Source: Bacteroidales bacterium
GTDB taxonomy: Bacteria > Bacteroidota > Bacteroidia > Bacteroidales > Bacteroidaceae
Reading direction: 5' to 3'
NCBI GenBank assembly: GCA_004555245.1
Contig: SFIS01000007.1
Span: forward strand, 1 to 47,818
Length of the DNA stretch: 47,818 nt
Program-made: the position numbers and the translations under genes
Notes under the pieces: generated by a model
Told to the model about the DNA's origin: nothing
What the model saw: the letters and a program-made list of their open reading frames with translations, nothing else
Databases searched by the model: none
Part shown: in pieces, positions 32,870 through 42,038 of the stretch
Layout of the letters: every line of letters starts with the position of its first letter
Numbering within the stretch: position 1 is the first letter of the stretch

Positions 32870-33853
32870 CTACTTCGCGTCGAAAATCGAACCGCCCACA
32901 AACTCGCGCAACAGCGACGTGCGCGGAATCTGTTCTATGTCGATAGGGTTGAAATGACTGAGGAAGCCCAACAGCTTCTCTACCGTCGCATACTCGGGCG
33001 CGTCACACGACACAGCCCTCAACACCGGCTCCGCCTTCTGCTTCAACGCCGCAAGCTCATAGAGCATCGAGGTGTCGAACATGGCATCGGCAGTATGCTT
33101 GAACGGCTCAATCCATTTCTCCTCGCCTTGTCTGACAGAAGGCCAGCCCTCTATCGTCGTCTGCGCAGAACGTCCGCGGGTCTGGAAATCACGGCTGATG
33201 CGGCGGAGCAGACGGTTCACGGTAGTAGGCACCCAATGTTCACCGTCGAGCGAGATGGGTGACATCGGGGCGGCGTAAATCTTATATTTGTTGGCGTCTG
33301 ACACCTGTTCAGAGACAATAGGGTTGAGCGCATGAATACCTTCGATGACAAGTATCATGTCAGGAGTGAGACGGAGTTTCTCGCCGTTATACTGCCGCTG
33401 ACCCGTCGGGAAATCGAACGTAGGCAGCATAATCTCCTCGCCGGAGATGAGACGGGAGATGTCGTCGTTGAACAGTTTGAGGTCCAGGGCATAAACACTC
33501 TCATAGTCCGGCTTCCCATCTTCGTCAAGAGGCGTGTCCTGGCGGTTCACATACCAGTTGTCCATGGAGAGGGCGACGGGATGTCTGAAACAGGTCATGA
33601 GCTGGATGCAGAGGCGTTTGCTGGTAGAAGTCTTGCCGCTTGACGACGGTCCGGCAAGCAGAACGACCTTTATCTCACTGCGAGAGGCTATCTCCTCCGC
33701 TATGCGCGAGAGGCGTTTCTCTTGCATCGCCTCCGTGACAAGAATCATCTCGGCGGCGTGTCCCTCGCTGATGATACGGTTGATGGCAGGCATCGAGCGC
33801 AGATACTTCTCTTCTACAGAGAGATAGTCGTGGATGGTGTACTGGTATTCCAT
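32870..33853 (-). CDS. Uridine kinase-like nucleoside kinase (short form)
   Basis: The 327-residue protein has Walker A 'AGPSSSGKTSTSKRL' near residue 66, 'SMDNWYVNRQDTPLDEDG' as the uridine-kinase substrate block and 'VIEGIHALNP' as Walker B. Most Bacteroidota homologues are about 550 residues because a TGS and ThrRS-like second domain precede the kinase. Here the ORF begins directly before 'EGHAAEMILVTEAMQEK', and only 55 bases separate it from dnaG, so the N-terminal part is truly absent. It should phosphorylate a nucleoside such as uridine or cytidine. Confidence 0.88.
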   Translation of the reverse strand: MEYQYTIHDYLSVEEKYLRSMPAINRIISEGHAAEMILVTEAMQEKRLSRIAEEIASRSEIKVVLLAGPSSSGKTSTSKRLCIQLMTCFRHPVALSMDNWYVNRQDTPLDEDGKPDYESVYALDLKLFNDDISRLISGEEIMLPTFDFPTGQRQYNGEKLRLTPDMILVIEGIHALNPIVSEQVSDANKYKIYAAPMSPISLDGEHWVPTTVNRLLRRISRDFQTRGRSAQTTIEGWPSVRQGEEKWIEPFKHTADAMFDTSMLYELAALKQKAEPVLRAVSCDAPEYATVEKLLGFLSHFNPIDIEQIPRTSLLREFVGGSIFDAK

Positions 33854-33908
33854 AGTTATCGGATTTATTGTGTGATTCTTTTACCGGTACGGGAGAAAGG
33901 CTCTCGCG

Positions 33909-36164
33909 CTAAATCAGGATATTATTCCCGAGGCGGCGGGCTATGTCTGACGCCATGCCCTTCACCTCCTTATATTCCGTCATTATTTCGGTGGCTTGCT
34001 CAGAGGCGGGGTCACACGTCAGCAGCTGCTGCTGAAGGCTGTCGAGACGGCTTTTCAGAATATCGCGACGCAGTTCGAGAAGCAGACGCTCGATATGATG
34101 ACGCAGCGTGTCGGGTGTCTCCTCGCGGTTGAAACTGCGCGAAAGCACATAACGTTCCTGAACCATATCGGCGGCGATGCGCGATATGTTGATGTCCGGC
34201 GATGTAAGGAAGAAGGTGTCCGGCGCAAACCCTTCGTCATGACAATGAGCCACAATGTCTTCGAGCATCTGCCCATAGAGAGGGTTGTCGAGCTCTATCT
34301 CATCGGCACTGAGGTTGTAATAGACATACTCAGCCAGCATCAGGTCTATCTGTCCTTGGTCATCCTCGCCGTCAAGTGTCTTCACCACGACGTTGCCATA
34401 TTTCACCACACACTCCATGATGAGTTGCGAAATGCTCTTCCGCTGAGCGTTGGCCCGCACGGCTTGCTGTGCCTGGCGCAGCGTAACATTCTGTCGCGCC
34501 GGCGAGGAAGTGCTACGAGATGCGGCGGCAGATGTGTTGCTACGGGCGGCGGCAGATGTGTTGTCCGTAGGCGGAGATACAACCGTCTGTCCTGAAGCAG
34601 AGCCTGCAGCATCTCCATGCGCATCGTCCGGCGTATTGTCCGTGAGCGGATGCTGAGGTCCGTCGTATGCCTCGGGAGGCAAATTCGGTTCCGGACCGGA
34701 AGCCTGACGAGCATTGCGGCGCTCGTCAACACGCATCGCAGTCTCTTTACGGCGTCGCCGCTCCTCGATGTTCTCGTGTATGAAGGTGTTCATGCGTGTG
34801 AGAAGTGTCGCCTCAGACATTCTCAGGCGTACCGCACTATCCTGAAGATAAGAGGCGCGGATAATAGGATCCGGAATCCTGGAGATGCTCTTCACTATCG
34901 AAGAGATGGCTTCTGAGCGTTTCACAGGGTCGTTCACACCGTCAAGAAGGATATCGATCTTGAACTGTATGAAGTCAGTCACGTTGTCGTCGATGTATTT
35001 TCTGAACTCCTCGACAGTATGTTTCCTTGCGAACGAATCAGGGTCTTCGTTGTCCGGCAGCAGCAACACCTTGATGTTCATGCCCTCTTCGAGAATCATG
35101 TCCGTACCTCGCATCGCCGCCTTTATTCCAGCCGCGTCTCCGTCATACAGCAGTACGATGTTCTTTGTCAGACGGTGCAGCATACGTATCTGATGCTGCG
35201 AGAGTGCCGTGCCGGAGTTAGCCACTACGTTCTCTATGCCGCACTGGTGCATTGAGATGACATCGGTGTATCCCTCCACCATATACACACAATCCTCTTT
35301 CGCTATGGCACGCTTCGCCTGATAAATTCCGTAGAGTTCGTGGTCCTTATGATAGATGTCCGAATCGGGTGAGTTGACATACTTCTGCTGTACGCCTTTC
35401 GTCTCCTTGTCGAGTTTCCTGCCTCCGAACGCCACTACCTTACCGCTCATGCTGATCCACGGGAAGATGGCCCGTCCTGCAAAACGGTCGATGATATTGT
35501 CAGCCTCAGCGTTCCTTGAAATACGTCCAGCATGGGCAGAAGCCCCTCTTTGTGCCTCCATGGCGGGTTCTGCGGCTTCTGTCTGCTGCTGATTGCGTGC
35601 ATAACACAGACCTGTCTTTAGCAGGAATCTGGCGTTGAAGCCTTTCTTTATAGCCGCCCGCGGCATGTCGTGGCGGTCACCGAGGGCGAAACCAAGTTGG
35701 AATCGCTCGATGATGTCATCACGGAAGCCGCGCGAACGGAAATACTGCATACCGATGGCAGTGCCGTCGGCGTTGTTCTGAAGGATATCGTGATAGTATT
35801 TCGCGACCCATTCGTTCAGTATGAACATCGATTCCCGCTCGCTCTCCTGCTGCCGTTCCTCGCTTGTCTGCTCTCTTTCCTTTATCTCTATATGATATTT
35901 CTTCGCCAGCCATCTTAGAGCCTCGACGTATGTCATCTGCTCGTGCTCCATGATGAATCCTACTGGTGTGCCGCCCTTTCCGCACGAGAAGCAGTGGCAG
36001 TAGTTGCGCGACGGGGAGACAGAGAACGACGGTGTGGTGTCGTCGTGGAACGGACACAGTCCCTTGTAGTTCATGCCTGCCTTACGCAGCGTCACAAACT
36101 CCGACACCACATCGACAATATCAGCCGATGCGAGAATGCGTTCGATGGTGGGACGGTCTATCAT
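33909..36164 (-). CDS. dnaG: DNA primase
   Basis: The 751-residue protein has the N-terminal zinc site (Cys37, His40, Cys58, Cys61 in 'GLCPFHDDTTP' and 'CHCFSCGKGG'), the RNA polymerase core and TOPRIM with 'MVEGYTDVISMHQCG' and 'LLYDGDAAG'. A Ser/Ala/Thr/Pro-rich stretch of about 80 residues (about 480-560) separates the catalytic core from the C-terminal helicase-binding domain, making the protein somewhat longer than E. coli DnaG (581). It synthesises RNA primers at the replication fork. ATG 36164 matches the family start. Neighbours rsmD and DUF3822 are upstream on the same strand. Confidence 0.95.
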   Translation of the reverse strand: MIDRPTIERILASADIVDVVSEFVTLRKAGMNYKGLCPFHDDTTPSFSVSPSRNYCHCFSCGKGGTPVGFIMEHEQMTYVEALRWLAKKYHIEIKEREQTSEERQQESERESMFILNEWVAKYYHDILQNNADGTAIGMQYFRSRGFRDDIIERFQLGFALGDRHDMPRAAIKKGFNARFLLKTGLCYARNQQQTEAAEPAMEAQRGASAHAGRISRNAEADNIIDRFAGRAIFPWISMSGKVVAFGGRKLDKETKGVQQKYVNSPDSDIYHKDHELYGIYQAKRAIAKEDCVYMVEGYTDVISMHQCGIENVVANSGTALSQHQIRMLHRLTKNIVLLYDGDAAGIKAAMRGTDMILEEGMNIKVLLLPDNEDPDSFARKHTVEEFRKYIDDNVTDFIQFKIDILLDGVNDPVKRSEAISSIVKSISRIPDPIIRASYLQDSAVRLRMSEATLLTRMNTFIHENIEERRRRKETAMRVDERRNARQASGPEPNLPPEAYDGPQHPLTDNTPDDAHGDAAGSASGQTVVSPPTDNTSAAARSNTSAAASRSTSSPARQNVTLRQAQQAVRANAQRKSISQLIMECVVKYGNVVVKTLDGEDDQGQIDLMLAEYVYYNLSADEIELDNPLYGQMLEDIVAHCHDEGFAPDTFFLTSPDINISRIAADMVQERYVLSRSFNREETPDTLRHHIERLLLELRRDILKSRLDSLQQQLLTCDPASEQATEIMTEYKEVKGMASDIARRLGNNILI

Positions 36165-36225
36165 TTACATCTATATTATAAAGGAATTACGACAGGATGC
36201 TATACACCTTGAGGTTCTGCGTGGC

Positions 36226-36807
36226 TCATCTTCTGAATATGGAGAAGTTCACCGATCCGTAGGCGCGGTGGTCTATGAAATACGGATGAGACGAGAAGTC
36301 ATACTGTTTTCCATGTTCAAAGACAAATATCCCTCCTTTAGCGAGCATCGTAGGTGCTTCGTCAGCATCCTCTCCTGCCCCACCCTGTTGCGCCTCCTGC
36401 TTTGGCAGGATGATGTCGGGCAGTTCGGGCAGACGTTGAAGGGCGTATGGCGGGTCGGCGAAGATGAAGTCAAACTGCTGGCGGCATGTCTTCAAGAATC
36501 TGAAGACATCTCCTCTGACGAGGGTGCAGTTGTCAGCCCCGAGTTTCTGCAGACACTGTCGTATGAAAGCGGCATGTTCTCTGTCCGCCTCCACGCTGAC
36601 AACATGGCGGCACTCTCTTGACAACATCTCGAGCGTGATGCTGCCTGTTCCGGCAAATAGGTCGAGTGCCATGCATCCCTCGAGGTCTGTCATGCCCTGC
36701 AATACATTAAATATATTCTCTTTCGCAAAGTCTGTCGTGGGACGCGCCTTGAATGTCCTTGGCACGTCAAAGCGTCTGCCTTTGTATTTTCCGGTTATGA
36801 TTCGCAT
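36226..36807 (-). CDS. rsmD: 16S rRNA (guanine966-N2)-methyltransferase RsmD
   Basis: From ATG 36807 the product is 193 residues, beginning 'MRIITGKYKGRRFDVPR', the RsmD signature, then SAM motif 'LDLFAGTGS' and catalytic 'FADPPYAL' (NPPY/DPPY class). It methylates G966 of 16S rRNA in the assembled small subunit. The longer TTG start (36813) is unlikely. The start overlaps the end of the DUF3822 gene by 13 bases, a translational-coupling arrangement conserved in this phylum. Confidence 0.93.
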   Translation of the reverse strand: MRIITGKYKGRRFDVPRTFKARPTTDFAKENIFNVLQGMTDLEGCMALDLFAGTGSITLEMLSRECRHVVSVEADREHAAFIRQCLQKLGADNCTLVRGDVFRFLKTCRQQFDFIFADPPYALQRLPELPDIILPKQEAQQGGAGEDADEAPTMLAKGGIFVFEHGKQYDFSSHPYFIDHRAYGSVNFSIFRR

Positions 36808-37595
36808 AGACAAATGATATCGTATGTGATGTTCGGATGCCTTGTGACGGGGGCGCGGTTGAACTCCGCCGAGGGACTGATGCTATAGACATTTGCGACA
36901 TATTTCTGCAGTTCGCCCTTCAGTTCGGCGATGTTGCGTGCGTCCCCCATGATGTATATCTCGTCTTTCTGGTTTGACATGCCCAGCTGCTGCCATACGT
37001 ACAGCACGAAATATGCCGCATCCTGCACCTCCGTCGCGTTGTACGTGTTCATGAAACGGAAGCGGTTGGTTGCATACGACGCTATTGTCAGCTGGCCGTC
37101 GTGCTGGTATGCGTACAGCTTTCGCGAGTGTCCGACATGACTGTGCTGATGAAGATGGCGGCAAACTGGGATGACCACGGGCAGGAAACGCACATCGTCG
37201 AAATGGTCAGTCACCACGACACGCAGGTCTTTGTTGACAGAGAAGGCGGCGACACAGTTCAGGTCGGGCACCACATTTGTCATCACCGCCTCGTGACGGT
37301 TGTTAGGAAAGGTGTGGAAGAACAACTGTTCGGCGTCCGCCTCGTCGTATTCTTCCATCGGGATGAGTGCGACAGGAGCGTCCACCACCACCTGCGCACG
37401 GTTGGAAGAGGCGGTGAGGGACGGTATGTCGCGGAAGGCGGCGCGCAGGTTTGCAGCCATCGACATCCCGCTCTTCACCGTATAGGGATGCACCGCCACT
37501 TCTCCGCTGCCGTCAGCCGCCGGCATGACGAAATAGAGCGACTGTCTCCCGATGCGTATTATTGTTCTCGGCAATCGTTTCTGTTTGCTGTTCAT
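36795..37595 (-). CDS. DUF3822 family protein
   Basis: The 266-residue protein belongs to DUF3822, found upstream of rsmD in Bacteroidota. Its N-terminal half contains 'VVVDAPVALIPMEEYDEADA' and the C-terminal half 'EIYIMGDARNIAELKGELQK'; the fold is thought to be actin/ASKHA-like, but the function is not known. It overlaps rsmD by 13 bases. A -7 box TAATTTTG ends only five bases before the ATG, so the mRNA may lack a normal leader. Confidence 0.88.
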   Translation of the reverse strand: MNSKQKRLPRTIIRIGRQSLYFVMPAADGSGEVAVHPYTVKSGMSMAANLRAAFRDIPSLTASSNRAQVVVDAPVALIPMEEYDEADAEQLFFHTFPNNRHEAVMTNVVPDLNCVAAFSVNKDLRVVVTDHFDDVRFLPVVIPVCRHLHQHSHVGHSRKLYAYQHDGQLTIASYATNRFRFMNTYNATEVQDAAYFVLYVWQQLGMSNQKDEIYIMGDARNIAELKGELQKYVANVYSISPSAEFNRAPVTRHPNITYDIICLCES

Positions 37596-37600
37596 GAGTG

Positions 37601-37680
37601 CAAAATTACAGAAAAAAACGTAGAATAAAGAATGTAATGATGAGATTTTTTGCTTGTATGGATTATTTTATATAATTTTG
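37601..37680. promoter_or_regulatory. Divergent promoters close to both start codons
   Basis: Minus strand: TAATTTTG (37608-37601), five bases before the DUF3822 ATG; its -33 region is weak. Plus strand: TTTG 37649-37652, a 20-bp spacer, TAATTTTG 37673-37680, five bases before the helicase ATG. With usual Bacteroidota start distances both messages would begin at or next to ATG. Confidence 0.6.
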
Positions 37681-37685
37681 CAACA

Positions 37686-39137
37686 ATGATATCCGACGAG
37701 TGGAGATACCATATCGAACACAGGATGCCTTTCGCTCCCACTGCCGGGCAGCGCGAGGCCATCGGCGTAGTGAGCCAGTTTCTCGCTTCGCCTGCATCGT
37801 GCGTGATGATTTTGCGCGGCTATGCCGGCACGGGGAAGACTTCCGTGGCACGCGCCGTGGTGTCCGCCCTACGTTCTATGCGCCGCAAGACAGTGCTTCT
37901 CGCGCCTACGGGACGTGCCGCCAAGGTGCTCCAGTCAGGCACTGGTGAGGCGGCACACACCATCCACCGCAAGATATACAGGCAGCAGTCGTACATGTCC
38001 GCGAATTTCTCTCTCAACGACAACCTGCATTCCGACACGCTCTTCATCGTCGATGAGGCTTCGATGATCAGCCGTTTCTCCGACCGTCAGGGGGCTGGGG
38101 GCTTCGGCAGCGGCAGTCTGCTGGACGACCTGATGAACTATGTGTCGCACGGCACGCGCTGCGGCTTGATGCTCATCGGCGACACGGCGCAGCTTCCGCC
38201 CGTTGGAAGCGAATCGTCGCCAGCCCTTTCCGCCGACATCATACGCGGCTACGGGACGGCAGTCTATGAGTATGACATGCGCGAAGTGCTGCGACAGTCA
38301 CAGTCGTCCGGCATACTCTTCAACGCCACGATGCTCAGAGAGCTCATCGTGCGTGACGACACCAGCCGTCTGCCGCGCATATCGCTGAACGGCTTTGCAG
38401 ACATATCAGTGTGCGAAGGCAGCGACCTTGTCGAGACGCTTGCCTCTGCCTACAGCCGTTCGGGACAGGACGAGACAATCGTCATCACACGCAGCAACAA
38501 GCGGGCGAACGTATATAACCTCGGCATAAGGAGCCAGGTGCTGTGGCGCGAAGAGGAACTGACGTCCGGCGACCAGCTGATGATTGTGAAGAACAACTAT
38601 TTCTGGGTGAACGACAAGGCGGGTGGCAGAGCGTCGGATGATATCTCTCCCGCGTTTCTCGCCAACGGCGACCGGTGTGTCGTAAGGCGTGTGCGGAGTC
38701 TGCACGAGGTCTATGGCTTCCGTTTCGCCGACGTCTCTCTCCTCTTCCCAGACTACGACGACTTCGAGCTTGACGCCACCGTGCTTCTCGATACTCTTCA
38801 GAGCGAATCTCCGTCGCTCACTGCTGCCCAGCAAGAGATGCTCTTCAACCGCGTCATGGAGGATTATGCAGACGTCCGGCTGAAGGCAGACAGGCTGAAA
38901 CTGCTGCGCGCCGACAAGTTCTTCAACGCCCTTCAGGTGAAGTATGCGTATGCCGTGACATGCCACAAGGCTCAGGGCGGCCAGTGGAGCGAGGTGTTTC
39001 TCGATCAGGGTTATGTCACAGAAGATATGCTGTCCGCATCATATATCCGCTGGCTCTACACTGCCTTCACGCGTGCGACGCGCCATCTTCACCTCGTCAA
39101 CTGGCGCAAGGAGCAGACAGCCGACCCTGAAGACTGA
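37686..39137 (+). CDS. RecD/Pif1-like superfamily 1 DNA helicase
   Basis: The 483-residue protein starts at ATG 37686; the longer frame would include promoter sequence. Walker A is 'LRGYAGTGKTSVARAV', motif II 'TLFIVDEASMISR', motif III 'LMLIGDTAQLPPVG', and the C-terminal UvrD_C_2 block 'YAVTCHKAQGGQWSEVFL' with 'TRATRHL'. These are the motifs of AAA_30 plus UvrD_C_2 helicases. It would unwind DNA 5' to 3' during repair or recombination. No RecB/RecC partner is adjacent. It diverges from DUF3822. Confidence 0.9.
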   Translation: MISDEWRYHIEHRMPFAPTAGQREAIGVVSQFLASPASCVMILRGYAGTGKTSVARAVVSALRSMRRKTVLLAPTGRAAKVLQSGTGEAAHTIHRKIYRQQSYMSANFSLNDNLHSDTLFIVDEASMISRFSDRQGAGGFGSGSLLDDLMNYVSHGTRCGLMLIGDTAQLPPVGSESSPALSADIIRGYGTAVYEYDMREVLRQSQSSGILFNATMLRELIVRDDTSRLPRISLNGFADISVCEGSDLVETLASAYSRSGQDETIVITRSNKRANVYNLGIRSQVLWREEELTSGDQLMIVKNNYFWVNDKAGGRASDDISPAFLANGDRCVVRRVRSLHEVYGFRFADVSLLFPDYDDFELDATVLLDTLQSESPSLTAAQQEMLFNRVMEDYADVRLKADRLKLLRADKFFNALQVKYAYAVTCHKAQGGQWSEVFLDQGYVTEDMLSASYIRWLYTAFTRATRHLHLVNWRKEQTADPED

Positions 39138-39191
39138 CGTCACCTGCCGTCGGCGGCGGGGCGCATAGGACAGCGTCATATTCCGAACCGT

Positions 39192-39235
39192 AAAAGGGTT
39201 CATGCCCACGATGGGAGCATGAACCCTTTTTGCGT
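39192..39235. terminator. Terminator between helicase and glycine-zipper genes
   Basis: A 14-bp stem (39192-39205 with 39217-39230) flanked by A and T runs; it can serve both convergent genes. Confidence 0.88.
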
Positions 39236-39285
39236 TTTCCGGCATCGTGTCGAAGACGCTCCGCCGGTTGTCGCAAAGAGTATTC

Positions 39286-39837
39286 TCATTTCATTTCTAT
39301 GCGGTCGTCATACTGCGGTGTTGCGACGCGCCCCGACGAATCCTGTGCTGCGCGGGTGTCGATAGAATATCCCTGTGATGCAGCAGCAGAGCTGTAGGAG
39401 GATGATGAAGAGCGTGTGTGCGAGGGCTCGCGTGCCGTACGGTCGTACGAGAATCCGTTTCCGCCGTATTTCCTCTCCACATTCTCATGGTATTGTCTGA
39501 TTCGGCTTGCCTTCTCGTCGTCGCGGTCAGAGTAGTAGCGCTGCGATTCGGGATATGAATAGACATCGTCGTAGCTCTGGCGCCTGCGCATCTCATACTC
39601 CCTTTGTCGCCTTTCCGCCTCTTCCATCTGGCGTGCGTCGGCAGCCGCTCCTACAGCGGCGCCGGTGGCCACACCGACGAGTGTGCCTATGTCAGAGCCT
39701 CTCGGCCCTCCTGCCAAGCCTCCTATTGCAGAACCTATCACACCTCCGAATGCCGCACCCGTCGCGGTATATGTCGTGCAACTGCTGACACTGAGTGTCA
39801 GTACGATTGCGTATAATGCCATCTTTTTCATTGTCAT
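39286..39837 (-). CDS. Glycine-zipper envelope lipoprotein
   Basis: The 183-residue protein has a lipoprotein signal ('IVLTLSVSSC', Cys near 20) and then a glycine zipper ('GAAFGGVIGSAIGGLAGG' and 'GTLVGVATGAAVGAAAD') that can form a membrane-associated hairpin. The remainder is a charged, Tyr/Arg/Ser-rich segment of low complexity. Related YMGG/Gly-zipper lipoproteins are envelope-associated with no precise function. M1 (39837) and M3 (39831) are both possible starts. Confidence 0.82.
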   Translation of the reverse strand: MTMKKMALYAIVLTLSVSSCTTYTATGAAFGGVIGSAIGGLAGGPRGSDIGTLVGVATGAAVGAAADARQMEEAERRQREYEMRRRQSYDDVYSYPESQRYYSDRDDEKASRIRQYHENVERKYGGNGFSYDRTAREPSHTRSSSSSYSSAAASQGYSIDTRAAQDSSGRVATPQYDDRIEMK

Positions 39838-39991
39838 GCTTCTTTGTTTCGTTTTCTTTTTGATGATGCAAAGTTACGAAACAGCGGCAAGAAATGCAAG
39901 AGGAAAATTCCTAAATGCACGGGGGAAAATCCTTTTTGAGCAGAAAAACGGCAAAAGCGGCATATTCCGGTACCGGCACATCGAGATGTTT

Positions 39992-41008
39992 TCAGAACTT
40001 CACGAGTATGCGGAAGACCTGTGCAGGAGCCTCCGCCCATTTCTTCATGGCGTCGATAGCCGTCTCGGGTGTCGCCACTGCAGACACGAAGCGGTCCATC
40101 GGCACATCGTCTTTGGCAAGGTAGCGCTGCACGGCACGGAAGTCGCTGGGGTTAGCGTTTCTCGAACCGCGTATGTCGAGTTCTTTCTGCACGAAATATT
40201 TTGTCTGGAACTCCACCGCACTCTTTGCATATCCGATGCACACCACGCGTCCCGTGAACGACACGGCGTCTATTGCAGTGACGTAAGTGACTGGCGACCC
40301 CACCGCCTCTATGACACAGTCGGCACCGAAGCCGTCGGTGTATTCCATCACTTTCTCCACGACATTCTCCTCTTTCGAGTTTATTCCGTAAGTCGCTCCG
40401 AGTTCTTTCGCAATCTGGAGTTTCTCTTCGCTGAGATCTACGGCGATTACCACGGCGCCCCTCTGTACAGCCCTGACGACGGCTCCCAGTCCTACCATTC
40501 CGCATCCGAAGACGAGGACGGTGTCAATATCAGTGACCTGTCCTCTGTCCACGGCATGGAATCCGACGGACATCGGCTCTATGAGGGCGCTGTCTCTTGT
40601 CGATACGCCTTTCACGGGTATTATCTTCTGCCACGGCAGTGCGATGTACTCCCGCATCGCACCGTCGCGCTGCACTCCGAGCGTCTCGTTGTGCTGGCAC
40701 GCGTTCACCCTTCCGTTGCGGCATGCGGCACACTGTCCGCAGTTGGTGTAAGGGTTGACGGTGACAGTCATGCCGGGCTTCAGCGTGTCGGGGCATCCTT
40801 CGCCCACCGCCTCGATGACGGCTCCTATCTCGTGTCCCGGTATGACATTCTCCTTCGCCATTGTGTTGCGGCCGAGGAAAGTGTTGAGGTCAGAGCCGCA
40901 GAAGCCCACATACTCGAGTTTCAGGAGCACCTCTCCTGCCTTTGCTGTTGGTTTTTCCATCTCCACCACCTGCATGTTCTGTGGCGAGGGTATCGTTATT
41001 GCTTTCAT
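39992..41008 (-). CDS. Zinc-dependent sugar-acid/polyol dehydrogenase
   Basis: The 338-residue MDR-family enzyme has the catalytic zinc ligands Cys in 'VGFCGSDLNTF' and His-Glu in 'GHEIG', the structural zinc Cys set in 'NCGQCAACRNGRVNAC' and a Rossmann motif 'FGCGMVGLGAV'. It resembles L-galactonate 5-dehydrogenase and other polyol enzymes. It is the last gene of a three-gene run behind a lactonase-like amidohydrolase (21-base gap) and an aldo-keto reductase. Together they suggest oxidation of an L-galactose or L-fucose type sugar via its lactone. Enzyme class is firm; the substrate is inferred. Confidence 0.85.
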   Translation of the reverse strand: MKAITIPSPQNMQVVEMEKPTAKAGEVLLKLEYVGFCGSDLNTFLGRNTMAKENVIPGHEIGAVIEAVGEGCPDTLKPGMTVTVNPYTNCGQCAACRNGRVNACQHNETLGVQRDGAMREYIALPWQKIIPVKGVSTRDSALIEPMSVGFHAVDRGQVTDIDTVLVFGCGMVGLGAVVRAVQRGAVVIAVDLSEEKLQIAKELGATYGINSKEENVVEKVMEYTDGFGADCVIEAVGSPVTYVTAIDAVSFTGRVVCIGYAKSAVEFQTKYFVQKELDIRGSRNANPSDFRAVQRYLAKDDVPMDRFVSAVATPETAIDAMKKWAEAPAQVFRILVKF

Positions 41009-41029
41009 AGTCTTGTTTTTTATAATATG

Positions 41030-42010
41030 TCATTCGCTCATGTTAGGTATGTAGGTCATCTTCGGGAGCGTGCCGAAAGCATAGACCTTCTGTGCGTTCA
41101 GTGCGAGCAGGAGACGTTTCTCGGTGTCGCCGAGCGCGGTGGTTTTCAGCAGCCAGTCGTACGATTGGCGGTAGGTTATGGCAGTGATAGTTCTCGGATA
41201 GTCCGAGCCCCACATCAGTTTGTCGTATCCCACGGCATCGGCCGCCTCTCTGACGGCATAGACGGCAGAGGGATAGGGATAATATTCGTCATTGAAGAGC
41301 CATGTTATGCCTCCCATGTCGATATATACGTTCGGGTGACGTGCAAGGCGTATCTGGCTCATCCAGTTCGGCCGCGTCACCATGCCGAAGTGTCCCACCA
41401 CCATTTTCAGCCTTGGACATTCGGCGACGATCTGCTCCGCCTCTTCGCACTGCACGTCTCCGTCGGCGAGTTCTATGCCGAGAATCATGCCGTTGTCCTC
41501 CATGAGATGATACATCTGCATGAATTCCGGCGTGTCGATTCGTGTCCGTCCGCTGTCGTCGATGAGTCGTGCGGCAGGCAGCTTTATGCCTTTGAATCCT
41601 CTCCGCAGCAGCACTTGCGCCTCGAGCAAGAATCCGGGCTTCCGGAACTCGCACATCCCGAAGACAAAGAACCTGTCGCCCCATCTCCTTCCCACATATT
41701 CAAGATAGTCGTTCTGCAGGCCGTCGATGAACTCCTGTGTCACCACGGCTCCGCCCACCATGGCATAGTCCATACAGGCGATGAATTTCTCGGCAGAGTT
41801 GTGGTTGTCCTGCATCCACGGATTCATCATCTGCACCTCATTGCCCATGAACATCGAGCGTCCGTTGGGCAGCTGGCTGATGTCGCGTCCGTTGACTGCG
41901 GTGTGCTGCCAGAGCCACAGGTGGCTGTGTGCGTCGATGATGGCGACGGGGTCGGACGTGTTGAGGTATCTTTCGCGGCATTCCGCCTCGCTGAGTGTCT
42001 TTCTGCTCAT
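41030..42010 (-). CDS. COG3618-type amidohydrolase, probable sugar lactonase
   Basis: The 326-residue TIM-barrel protein has 'IIDAHSHLWLW' near residue 24 as the metal/His site and 'KMVVGHFGMV' and 'LMWGSDYPRT' with the late His and Asp of the amidohydrolase superfamily. The COG3618 group includes L-fucono- and L-galactono-1,5-lactonases and 2-pyrone-4,6-dicarboxylate hydrolase. Its position between an aldo-keto reductase and a Zn-dehydrogenase favours opening of an aldonolactone. Gaps to both neighbours are under 30 bases. Confidence 0.83.
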   Translation of the reverse strand: MSRKTLSEAECRERYLNTSDPVAIIDAHSHLWLWQHTAVNGRDISQLPNGRSMFMGNEVQMMNPWMQDNHNSAEKFIACMDYAMVGGAVVTQEFIDGLQNDYLEYVGRRWGDRFFVFGMCEFRKPGFLLEAQVLLRRGFKGIKLPAARLIDDSGRTRIDTPEFMQMYHLMEDNGMILGIELADGDVQCEEAEQIVAECPRLKMVVGHFGMVTRPNWMSQIRLARHPNVYIDMGGITWLFNDEYYPYPSAVYAVREAADAVGYDKLMWGSDYPRTITAITYRQSYDWLLKTTALGDTEKRLLLALNAQKVYAFGTLPKMTYIPNMSE

Positions 42011-42038
42011 TGTGTTCCGTTGTAGCGTTTAGGTAGGT

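Noticed and set aside
39665..42025. 786-residue plus-strand frame opposite the dehydrogenase and amidohydrolase genes
   Set aside because: It spans two well-supported minus-strand genes and their gap, as expected for a codon-bias shadow.
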